64,000 nt of DNA from Delphinus delphis (lineage: Eukaryota > Chordata > Mammalia > Artiodactyla > Delphinidae): positions 155,458,856 through 155,522,855 of the forward strand of contig NC_082684.1 in assembly GCF_949987515.2 (NCBI RefSeq), read 5' to 3'. A program made the translations under genes and the position numbers. This document shows, piece by piece, positions 12,000 to 22,227 of this stretch (positions are counted from its first letter, which is position 1; each line of letters starts with the position of its first letter). A model generated the notes under the pieces. It saw only the letters and a program-made list of their open reading frames with translations. It was not told the DNA's origin and did no database searches.

Positions 12000-13145
12000 G
12001 GGGCAAAAATACCATGATTCCTAAGCAAGATTAAAACTTAAAAATACACCCAGACAGGGCTTCCCTGGTGGCGCAGTGGTTGAGAGTCCGCCTGCCGATG
12101 CAGGGGACGCGGATTCGTGCCCCGGTCCGGGAGGACCCCACATGCCGCGGAGCGGCTGGGCCCGTGAGCCATGGCCGCTGAGCCTGCGCTCCACAATGGG
12201 AGAGGCCACAACGGTGAGAGGCCCACATACCACAAAACAAAAACAAAAACAAAAATACACCCAGACACATCAAAGTTAAATTCCAGACACCAAGACAAAG
12301 AAAAAATATCTTAAAAGCAGCCAGAGACAAAAGATAGATTAGCTTTAGAGAAGTCACAATTGCAATAACAATTTCCTTCTCAAAAAAACTGAAGACCGAA
12401 GAAAGCATATTCAATGCTCAATGTTCTAAGAGTAAATAACTGAAAACTGAGAATATATTTCAAGAAAAAGGGCAAACTAAAGCTTTTAAAGAAATACAAA
12501 GTGAGAGAGATTGACACAAACAAACCTACTAGAGATAATTCCAGTTTATTTCTGGCAGAAGGAAAGTGATTCCAAATGGAAGGTCTGTGATGAAAAAAGA
12601 AATAAAAAGCAAATAAATTGAGACTTACACACGTAAGTCTAGATAAATATTGACTGCTTAAAACAACAATACTAATGGCATAAAGAGTAAAAATAAGACA
12701 TAAGACAGCACTGAAATACACAACAGCTGTATCATATGCACAAGGTATGTGAGAAATTGGAGCGAGTGTGGGTATTCAAAATTTTGGAAAGAAGGTAAAG
12801 ATATTGATTAAATTTCTACTTGGACACCTTATGAACAGAGGAATTCAGGTAAAAATGACTATACCTTTCTTGTCTGATATCCATTAGCAAGAAAGTAGTA
12901 GTATAACTTCTTTAAAATGCTGAAATGAAAGAGTCAACCAAGAATTGTTTAACAAATAATTTTAAAATAATTATAATTAATTAATATTAAATTAATATTT
13001 ACAGATGCAACAAAAATATTTTCAGAAATACTGAGTTGAGAGAATTTGACACTAGCAGCTCCGTACTTTAAGAAATGTTAAAATAAGTTCCTCAGGCAGA
13101 AGAAAAATGATACTAGATGATAACATGAAGTTAAACAAAGAAATA
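12000..13145 (+). mobile_element. Ancient L1M/HAL1-like remnant, split by a CHR-2 SINE
   Basis: Continues the old L1 region: 'aaaaatatcttaaaagcagccagagacaaaag' near 12300 and 'actttaagaaatgttaaaataagttcctcaggcagaagaaaaatgatac' near 13065 are typical of the end of L1M ORF1 and the inter-ORF region. Many stops, no functional frame. The SINE at 12057-12250 is inserted inside it. Confidence 0.6.
12057..12250 (+). mobile_element. CHR-2 type SINE with a 15-bp internal deletion
   Basis: The head and body match the other copies, but the segment between GAGCCTGC and GCTCC near 12189 is about 15 bp shorter (the GTCCGGAGCCTGT region is missing). The tail is (AAAAC)n rather than pure A. A 17-bp perfect target-site duplication, AAAAATACACCCAGACA, lies at 12040-12056 and 12251-12267. 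Confidence 0.95.
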
Positions 13146-13169
13146 AATTGCATGGTAAATAATCAATCC

Positions 13170-13620
13170 CGGTTTCTTTCTGCTTAAAGTTTCTTCAATT
13201 CTTTTTATAGACATCCCCATTCAAAAGGGGAGAAAATTACAGGAAAAAAGGAGTCACTGGTCCCAAGCAATTTTGAAGTCCAACTGGGCAAACCCTATTA
13301 GATCCAAATCCCATTGGACTTCAAGGCCTGGGAATAATCTTTTGTGGTCTGAGGCTCTGCCTTCTGGGCCCACTGCTCCCCACTTGGAGTCATCCTACTT
13401 TTCTCATGAAAGATAGAACATGTTCAAAGTTGAGTAGTTTCATAAGCCTACTTCCTGCATGTAGAATTTTGGGAATCTGATGGTTTTTTTTTTTTTTTCC
13501 CTTTTGTCGTCTCTCTGTCCCTTTCACAGCATGCCAGCAGAGTGTCTACTGATATATATTCTGAAAAACCTTGTGGGCCTCCTATGTGTGTCACAGGGAT
13601 TTACTCTATCAGAGTAAAAT
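13170..13620. other. Block of unknown origin between old L1 segments
   Basis: The sequence between two L1-like segments ('agtccaactgggcaaaccctattagatccaaatccc...ctctgccttctgggcccactgctcccc') looks like an old interspersed element, perhaps LTR, but I cannot assign it. It contains a T16-like run at about 13483-13498. Confidence 0.3.
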
Positions 13621-13629
13621 AAAGGACAG

Positions 13630-14470
13630 AGAAATCATATTGGATAAAACAAGCAAGATCAACTTATGTACTGGTTATAGGAAACAAACTTTAGATAAAA
13701 GGAAATGATACACTAAGACTAAAAGGATGGAAAAAATATACTATGCAAAAAGAAATCAAAGAAAATCTGAAATCACTATATTAATAGCAGACAATGTAGT
13801 ATGCATTATGAGATATTCATGTTTATGCTCAGTAATGTACCTTTTCATGAGTCAAGAAGACATAATAATCCTAAGTATGTATATTATTAATAACTGAGTT
13901 TCAAAATACATGCTGAAAACCAAACACAAAGAGAAACATCTTAAAAGCATAAAGAGGAAAAAGACTTATTACCTTCGGGGGGGAATAGTTATACTGATAG
14001 CTGACATTTCAACTTAAATGATTGAAGGCAGAAGAATATGGAATGAATACCTAACAAGATGAAACTAATAACTGCTAGCCTAGGATTCTACACTCAGTGT
14101 AAATATTTTTAAAAAATGAAGCAAGATAATCAAAAACATCATTTCCAGTAAACTTGTACTATATCTCTAACTCTATATTTCTTCAGAAAAGAAAAAGATT
14201 CCCAATAAACATGAAAACCCAGCAGGATAAAAGTCAATATATGAAGAAATAAAACTGAATATTGACCATGCAAACAATAATTGTAAAGTCTTATTGAGTT
14301 CAGGAAATTTTTGACCAATCTCTGTCTTGTAAAAAGGTGCAAAAATCCTATAAAATTATTAGCTACTCGAATCAAGATTAGAATTTAAAACATAATACAT
14401 CTAGTTGAGCCCATTTATCAATAAAAGACTGGCTGAATATTAGAAAATCAATTCAGATGATTCATTTCAT
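13630..14470 (+). mobile_element. Ancient L1M/HAL1-like fragments
   Basis: 'aggatggaaaaaatatactatgcaaaaag' near 13725 is characteristic of the old L1 ORF2 endonuclease/RT region. 'aaaccaaacacaaagagaaacatcttaaaagc' near 13918 instead repeats the ORF1 tail, so the order is mosaic. No coding capacity remains. Confidence 0.5.
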
Positions 14471-14479
14471 ATAGCTGGG

Positions 14480-14850
14480 TGGTTTCTCACTCAATTTATG
14501 CTTACTTCTTCTTGGGTACTAAAGATTATACCCTATGTGGCTGAATTTTATCCAAGAGAATGTGAGAGGAACTGGTAAGTGCAAATTCCAAGTCTGGCCT
14601 ATACCCCTCTCCCCACCCTCACAGGTGCTTCACCAAGTTCCTTACCTCTTCCTATGGATTGCAATCAGGATTACTGGCACCGGAATGACTTTACAGGCCA
14701 TGAACTGAAGTTTAAAGGGTCACTGTCAAATTGTCTCTAAATGGCTCTGTGGAGGAGAGAAGAGAATTTCGCAACCTAATTACCAGCCCTGACTGGAACT
14801 TCTATTGTGTTTGAACTATTATATGTTTGGCTAATTAAGAATTAATATAG
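14480..14850 (+). mobile_element. Probable LTR fragment (MaLR-like) within old L1
   Basis: 'ccaagtctggcctatacccctctcccc' and a 3' end 'ggaacttctattgtgtttgaactatt' recall mammalian MaLR-type LTR 3' regions. It separates old L1 segments on both sides, which suggests insertion. No internal retroviral genes. Confidence 0.4.
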
Positions 14851-14854
14851 TAAA

Positions 14855-16770
14855 ATTTACCATATTTACAGATTAAAGGGAAAAAAATCAAATGCATAGA
14901 TAAAATTTCAAAAAGTTCAACATGCAGTATGATAAAACAAAACCAAAAACATTGATAAACACAAAAAGGAAAGTCATTTTCTTACTTTTATGAATGGTAT
15001 ATATATCCTCTCCCCTCAGTCCCCTCCAAACTAGAGCAAACTTCATGATAATATTGACCTAGAGAGCATAGTAATAAAAGAGAAAGAAATAATTGATGTA
15101 AGGTCTGAAAGGATGAAATAAAAATGGGATTGTTTTCCAAATTATAAAAAATTTAGTGGCTAGACCATTGGAATTATACAAGCCTTTATGGTGACTAGAT
15201 ACAAAATTAATATACAAAAATCAGTTGCATTTCAAACGCAATTAAATGCACCAAAACAAGCAAAAAGTATATTTGATACTTTTTCTAAGTCGTTTAGATA
15301 TTAAAATAATCTAGGAATAAATATATAAAAGTATTTCTGAAATACTTTAAAAGACTCTATGAAAAAGACATTATGAAAAAGAAAGTCTTAGAAGCCTGTA
15401 TTCCACAAAAATTAATCTCAACACTCAAAGCAAACGTAATCAGTATCCCAACCAGTGCACCCAGGTGTGTGTGTTTATGTGAGTTTGACAAGCGCATTCT
15501 AAAATAGATATGGGAGGGCACAGGCCCAACAGCAGCACAAGAAATCCCAAAGAGGAACTGAAAGGTGGGAGTAATTTACCCCCTGGATATCAGGATTAAT
15601 TACAAAGCTACTGTAATTAAGACTATAGGATGTTAATTAAAGGATAGATTTATTTACCAATAGAACAAACTATAGAGCTCAGAGACACACTCATTTAACA
15701 TGGAAATTTGACTTATGACAAAGCTGTTATTATAGATCAGTGCAGACTGATAACTTTTTCATTAAATGTGGCTGGGAGAATTGGTTATTACTACAAAAGA
15801 ACCCAGTGGATCCTACCTCACATTTCACAAAAATTAATTCTAGGGAATAGAGCAACATGTGAAAGGCAGAACTATAAAACTTTAACAAGAAAACATATTT
15901 GCATATATTTATGTCCTTGAGGTAGGAAAGGATTTATTAAACAAAATGCAAAAAGTGCTATCAATAAAAGAAAATAATGATAAATTTTAACATATAAAAA
16001 AGAGCATCTGTATCAAAAGTTAACAGAGATAGAATAAAAAGACAAGCCACCACACTGAAGACAATGTTTGCAACATGTAAAACAAAGGATTAGAATGTAC
16101 AAATTACAAATTAACTAGGCAAAGTGATACAGTCATTAGAAAGATTGGACAAAAACTCCATCAGGCACCTCACACACACATAAAAAGAATAAAGTCAAGA
16201 ATGGCTAATTCATATAAAGGGAAAAGCTCAACCCAATTAGTAATCAAAGCAATGAAGATTAAAACAAAATGAGTTAATTTAAATTAAAAAAATTTAAAAG
16301 TCAGACAATATCAAATCCTGATAAAGATGTAGATCACCAGAACACCTTTGACCTGTTTGTCAGCATATAAATTGACACAATTATTTTGGAAAATCTTTTG
16401 AGATAATTAATACACTCGAATATACTTTATGACCTAGCAACTCCATTCTGAGGTATATATACCTAAGAAAACATTTTTTTGATAAGTGCACCAAAACACA
16501 CCAACAAAAAGGGTTTTAGCGGAATTTTTTTTAATGGTAAATAACTGGAAACAACTCAGATATCCACAGCAGTGGAACAGGAAAATAAACTAGAGTATAT
16601 TCATACAATGGGATACTATATAGCAATAAAATCTGAAAAATTATACACACACATATATATAAAACAACATGAGTGAATCTCAGAAACAAACAAAAAAGCA
16701 TGTCAAAGAAGAATGTCAAAAATCCTGTTAAGAGGAACACTTTCAATTTAACTAAACTTCTATAATATGC
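14855..16770 (+). mobile_element. Ancient L1M ORF2 remnant
   Basis: A long stretch in the order of L1 ORF2 3' half: 'actagatacaaaattaatatacaaaaatcagttgcatttc' near 15195, 'gattaattacaaagctactgtaattaag' near 15595, 'ctcagatatccacagcagtggaacagg' near 16556 and 'tgggatactatatagcaataaaa' near 16610, the last matching the C-terminal WHIYTMEYYSAIK region. Reverse transcriptase frames are destroyed. One of the oldest layers in the window. Confidence 0.75.
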
Positions 16771-16920
16771 AAAACCCACTAATGTGGCTTTAGGGGATGT
16801 TGTTTCAAATGGTCTCCAAAATGACTGACAACACTAGAGCCATTTGGACCAATGGCATTTTGCCTCCATACTTTCTCTTTAATTTCCTAAGGTCTCCCTG
16901 AAACACAGATACATTTTAAT

Positions 16921-17060
16921 TCATTCTGCCTCCTCTTGCCCCATATACAACCAATTATAACTGTAGCAGATATCCTCTATAAATTCCCAACGAAGCTCAG
17001 ATGTGGAGAACACAGAATTATGTGAAGGAGTCCAAGTAATGCCTTTAGAATCAAGTTCAC
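16921..17060. other. Unique DNA upstream of MER20
   Basis: No recognisable repeat. Short opposing frames here are chance. Confidence 0.4.
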
Positions 17061-17078
17061 AGTTCTGGGATCTGAGAT

Positions 17079-17270
17079 CAGAGTTTCTCAACCTTGGCAC
17101 CATTGACATTTGTGCCGGGCTAATTCTTTGTTTGGAGGGACTATTCTGTGCAGGTAGAATATTTAGCAGCATTATTTCTGTCCTCTACCCAAAATACTTG
17201 CCTCCAGACACTGTTAAGTGTCCCCTGGCTGGTGGGGGATGGCAAAATTACCCATGGCTGAGAACCACTG
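17079..17270 (+). mobile_element. MER20 hAT-Charlie DNA transposon
   Basis: Essentially complete non-autonomous element. The left terminus CAGAGTTTCTCAACC is followed by 'accattgacatttgtgccgggctaattctttg', 'atttagcagcattatttctgtcctctaccc' and 'cagacactgttaagtgtcccctgg', and the right terminus is GGCTGAGAACCACTG. The flanking octamers TCTGAGAT and TTTTAGGT agree at 5 of 8 positions, consistent with a decayed 8-bp hAT target duplication. The family is known in placental mammals for copies acting as regulatory elements in endometrial cells; nothing here shows that this copy does. Confidence 0.85.
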
Positions 17271-17731
17271 TTTTAGGTGATACCTCTCACTGCTAACCCC
17301 TGCCAGCATATTATAGAAAATAATGAACATTCTTTGGAGCTTCTATAAGCATGTTTGGTGCCAGAAACAAAGGTGCGGGAGAGACCTGTATTAGCAAAGT
17401 TGTAACTTTTGCAGGATCCCAGGCCCTGGAGGTATCCAAGAAGCTGGACAGTCTTTGAAGTACTGCATAGACTTTTCTTTTGGTAAAGCCTGTCACCCGA
17501 GAAGAAAAGCTTCTTTGGTGCACCTTTAAGACATTCAGAGCTTACCTGTATTCCTAAGAAGTCAGACAGGTCACCAAACCTGCATGGAACAGGATTCAGT
17601 ATTATGAATACTCTATCTCGCTCTCTGACTTATTTTTTATATTTATCATGAAAACCTCAAAACTGATGCTCCCCGATTCTAAATTCAAATTTCTCATTAA
17701 CCTTAACAACCTCTAGAATAGTGTCTATTAG
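17271..17731. other. Unique DNA
   Basis: No repeat or exon recognised. Confidence 0.4.
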
Positions 17732-17808
17732 CTTTCTTTCTTCCCTTCCTCTCCCTCCCTCCTTCCCTCCCCTTTTCCCTCCCTCCTTCCCTCCCTCCCT
17801 TCCTTCCT
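17732..17808 (+). repeat. 77-nt homopyrimidine (CCTT/CCCT)n tract
   Basis: Every base on the + strand is C or T, built from CTTT, CCTT and CCCT units with mirror symmetry in places. Such tracts can form intramolecular triplex (H-DNA). The reverse-strand frame across it (poly-Gly/Arg/Glu) is a low-complexity artefact. Confidence 0.95.
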
Positions 17809-18244
17809 ATGAAATCCTCTTGTAAACTGATATAGTATATATAAACCTCAATATATAAAAGAAAAGTTGAAGTAGCCAAAATCTCTCCTGGTTGGCTCCC
17901 CACAACTGATCTTGCACAGTGGTCCCTGAAGTCCCTTTGACAAACATGTAGAGCCTTATGGTACCCACTTTGAAAACAGTGACATAGGAGAAGTGAAACC
18001 TCAGGAGAAATGATTATACGTATAAGGTCCACCCACATATTGAGAAATCTCAAGAATATTAAAAATGAATGAGAGACATAGGGTTCTGCTCAGTCAGGAA
18101 AATGGAGAACAAACAGAGAGTGGCAAATTTATTTACCTACAGACATTAAACCAGTGGAAGCAGAATTTTCAATATTCTAGTATTTGATTTACATAACCTC
18201 TGATCCTTGGAATTAATCAGGGTGGGCTATTGACTCGTAGAAAG

Positions 18245-18490
18245 TCAATACTGTGTTGTGGAAAGAGCTTAGCACCAAAAAACCTGGTTTGGCTTGAGTT
18301 AACCACTGTTGCATGCCCTAAGAAATTCAACCACCTGTCTTGACTTCCTCATCCCCAAACTGGGGCTAAGAGACATGCCTACCTATGAGAACAGGTTATA
18401 AAATTACATGAGGTGATATATATACACTTGAAAGTCATTTGTAAATTACTGTGCTAGAGAGTATACAGTAAATAGATTTTGTCTAATTCT
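18245..18490 (+). mobile_element. MIR SINE
   Basis: Long copy in sense orientation: 'tgtgttgtggaaagagcttagcaccaaaaaacctggtttggcttgagttaacc', then 'cttgacttcctcatccccaaactggggctaagagacatgcctacctatgagaacagg', ending near 'gctagagagtatacagtaaatag'. All three regions follow the MIR consensus order. Confidence 0.75.
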
Positions 18491-18530
18491 TATTTTATCC
18501 ACTCTAGAAACTCTTAAGGAAGGCAGTGGT

Positions 18531-18658
18531 TGACTCTCTTTTTCTTGACTATGTATTAAAAATGAAAGTTTAAAGTTGTAATGTCTTGAAAGTTTAAAGT
18601 TGTAATGACTCTCTTTTTCTTGACTATGTATTAAAAATGAAAGTTTAAAGTTGTAATG
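18531..18658. repeat. 75-bp tandem duplication
   Basis: A 53-bp block starting TGACTCTCTTTTTCTTGACT occurs at 18531-18583 and again at 18606-18658 (period 75). The 20-mer GAAAGTTTAAAGTTGTAATG occurs three times (18564, 18588, 18639), so the duplication contains a smaller internal one. The copies are virtually identical, so the event is recent. Confidence 0.95.
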
Positions 18659-20345
18659 TACATTTATGTACTCCTCTTTCAGTACAGAGCACCAACAGAA
18701 GGGGAAAGCAGAGAGCTAAGTGTATTTTGCCATGACTGTAGCCCAGGTTTGAATCGAGCTCTTTTTCATTTTAGCTACCGCACTCTCTGCCGTATCGTGA
18801 CATGCCCGGGGTCCCTCTTTAGCTGGTGGAAACTGGCAGGGTTCTCTGAAAATGATTTATAAACCAATTGTGGCTGCTTTGAAACTAGGGCAACTGGTAT
18901 CTTGGGCTTCATCTGTTCAGTACTTTAGACCTGGTCCTGATGTGACCGTTCAGGTATTAAAGATTGGCTCTGGGCCTTCCGAATGTAAACGAATGTGCAC
19001 AGATGGCCTTGGGTCCTTAACTATACATGTTAATGCCACAAATGATGATTTTTTTGGTGACTAGATACACTGAAATTGAAAACAGCAGGAAGGGATAAAC
19101 AAGATACATTTGCCTTCTTTTTTTTTTTTCCTTTGAGACCGAGAAGTTTTGAAATGCAAATGAAAAAGATTAAGGCAATGTTACAGGTTGAAATGGTAGA
19201 AACTTACTTTCCTAAGTCTTGGAATAGCTCTTCTTTAGGTAAGATGAATCTGATCTTTTCTTAAAATAAGGCTCAAGGGAATTTAGAATGATAGAAATAT
19301 GCTTTAAAGAAAATTGCTTCTCAGATAGAAACTTCGATTTTCAAATGGTTTCTGATGAAGTTGTTGAAAAATCATATTCTCTTTTTTTAAAATGTGAGAT
19401 TCAATGAATATTTCATTAAAGATGAGGAAATAGAACGTTGAACTTTTTCTGTTGAATTCTAATATTGTTTGTACTGTCAATCTAAATGTGTGAGAATGTT
19501 GCTGAGAAATTTATGAACCTCCAGATGCAACAGATATTATACAGAAGGTATTTTTTCCTTCTCTATATACCAAATACATCAAATAACACCCGCTTTTGTG
19601 TTATCCATGCTCTGACAAACTGTGGTTGGTTAAGAATTACACTACCATGACCATTATTACAAAAGCAAATGAAAAAAATGTCTATTTTCACTTAATTTTT
19701 GATATATTTTAAATAATTCTTTAACATAGAATAGAATAAAGAATTCTCTTATGGTATGAGCTTCAACTGTCAACTTTCATTTGAATTTAGGGAATAAGTC
19801 AATTTATGATACTCTTTTAAGCTGCGGCTCCAGCTTCATTAAGTTAATGCTGTTACACTTTAAATTGACCAAAATAGCATCAAAAAAAGGGATGAAAACT
19901 GAAAAGAGTATCTGATTTTTTTCCAATGTAACATTTCAAAGAATTGCAGTTGCCCCTCAGTATAATACCTGGTTTTTATTAATCCAAGCTAACAAAAAAT
20001 CAATAAATAAAGTAGGAATGGCACCATAAACATGCAAGATTTAAGTTCCTTTTAGTTTGCTTTAACCATTTAACTGTGAGGTCATCTAGGGGCCAAAGTC
20101 AGGAAATTCCTAACTAAATGCCTGCACAACATGCCTTAGTGTGATGCAATTTTGAAGCTATTTTGTCAACATTCATTGAAGATGAATTATATTGCTTTTA
20201 AAACAAGTATATCCTAACACTCACCTTCCCTATTTGCTATAAAATTAATATGAATAATTTTGTTTTGCTTTTTTCCATTATATGACTGTCTCATTCAAAT
20301 TTCTCTTCACAACGTTATTCATTGAAAGGCAATTTTTCTGAAATG

Positions 20346-20360
20346 CGATACAATGTATCG
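20346..20360. repeat. Short palindrome
   Basis: CGATACA-A-TGTATCG: perfect 7-bp arms around a single base. Contains two CpGs in a CpG-poor background. Confidence 0.8.
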
Positions 20361-21795
20361 TAAGTTACGGTAGAATAACTTCTTTATCTCCTCTTTAGAG
20401 GCTGAAATCAGTCATCGTTATGATTTTTCCTGTCATTGACGGCATTCTTTTTTGGACTAAGCTTACCGTACACGTTTGTTTTCCCTTAAAGTCAGATATA
20501 TTTGCAGAAATTTGAAAATGCTTTCTATTTCTCCAATTAATGAACAGATTCACCACCCACAGAAAGTCTAACTTTTCAGCAATTACACGTTAGCAACAAT
20601 TTCCTCAATTATACAGTTTCTTTCATTCAATTGGATATAGAGTTCATTGCTTTCCTAATATTGGGAACGAATTTTTAAAGTCTCCTAAGTACATGATCTC
20701 AGTCTGTATAGAAGCTTTTTTGTACATAATTTCGCAGGATAAGATTCTAGCTTGGAAATTAGTGTGGTGAGTTAAAAATCTTGAGTGTTAGGGTTGGCGA
20801 GGTCTTTAAACATCATCTGGCACAGAAGTGGTAAACCCAATGCCAGATTAGGCAACTGTACGTGTGTGGGTGACTAGAGGTAAGACCGCAGCGAGGTCTC
20901 TGGGATTCTGATGCAGTGAGCACGTTTTCAATTCAACGAAACAGAGCATCCTTTCAGCCCACCAGTCACCAATCTGACACTTGGGATTTCCACCCAACCT
21001 GATCATTCATAATGTGAGGAAATTTGGGCCAGAGGAGAAAAACGACTCCAAGGTCATACTATTTACTGAGTGACCAGTCTCAGATGTGTCTTTCTGCTCA
21101 TAACTGATCTTCGTAAGGCAGAGTAAAGTGTTGAAGTCTCGTCACATGCACTCATTGCATGTTCATTAATTCTTGCCATGCTGCGTGGCTGCTGGAGGAG
21201 ATGGATCCTCTAATTATCTAAAATATAAAAAGGAATGAGGTAGAATGCATTGAGTCAATGAATGAAGTGGTCCTGAAGGTCTAGTGGGATTTCTTTCTTG
21301 AGAAATCAAGACATATTCTTAGTTTTCTCATTTTCGAATGTAGTCGTAAATAGAAGCCATTTATTTACCCATTTAAATGTATCCATTTAAATGAAAGGGA
21401 TACCTAATTATTAAAACACAAAATGTTTCCCGAATGCTTTTAGAGGGGATGAGGCTGTTTTCTCCTATAAATCAGATGTGATATGTTGCACTAGGTAACA
21501 TTTAGGAAATGTGAATTAATATACTATTTCCAGCACAAAAATTGCATGCACTTTTAGAAGCTCACAAAAATATGTATTAAAACATCTATTGATTTTATGT
21601 TATTTCACTGAAGGTAACACCTTTTGTTACTGAAGTCTATAGATCTTACACAGACCATGCCTCAAGGATTGAGTTAAATCTGAAGTCTTAACAAAATAGT
21701 GCTTATATATAATTTTATGTTATGAAATGCACTCTCTATATACATATTCATATGAAACATTTAGTTGGGGGTACTGTTTTGCTTTTAAAAAATCA

Positions 21796-21822
21796 CCCAA
21801 ATTCTCAATTTAGGAAAATAAA
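21796..21822 (+). repeat. 27-bp perfect inverted repeat, left arm
   Basis: Begins CCCAAATTCTCAATTTAGG. Its exact reverse complement is at 22201-22227, 378 bp away. Identity stops abruptly at both ends of each arm. Confidence 0.95.
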
Positions 21823-22200
21823 ATATCTAAAGCAAATGTCACAACTGTTAAATTTCTACAGAGGCTAAAAAATAAAAAAATAAAAAAAGCTGTGATCACC
21901 TGGCAAGAAACGACTTAGAACACTCACTTTGATGAAACTTTATGAACCTGAAAGACTGGCTTCCTTACCTCAGTTTGCCTGTAAGTAAATCTCCCGGAAT
22001 AAGACCAGAGATGAGGTTTTGTTGTAATTGATCCAAAGCTCTGATAAGTCATGAAACACAGTCTATAAGCCACACATTCAAATTTGCATGCATAGCGTAA
22101 GAGAAAGAAGACCATACTGTAGACTGACACTGTCCTTCACATGGTTGCACAGGCCAGAATGTGAATTATTCATAATTTCATAATTAAATTAAACTAAAAA

Positions 22201-22227
22201 TTTATTTTCCTAAATTGAGAATTTGGG
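22201..22227 (-). repeat. 27-bp perfect inverted repeat, right arm
   Basis: Ends CCTAAATTGAGAATTTGGG and is the exact reverse complement of 21796-21822. No target-site duplication outside the arms and no known transposon between them. Confidence 0.95.

Noticed and set aside
17703..18053. Reverse frame with Gly-Arg-Glu repeats
   Set aside because: Translation of the purine strand of the CCTT tract.
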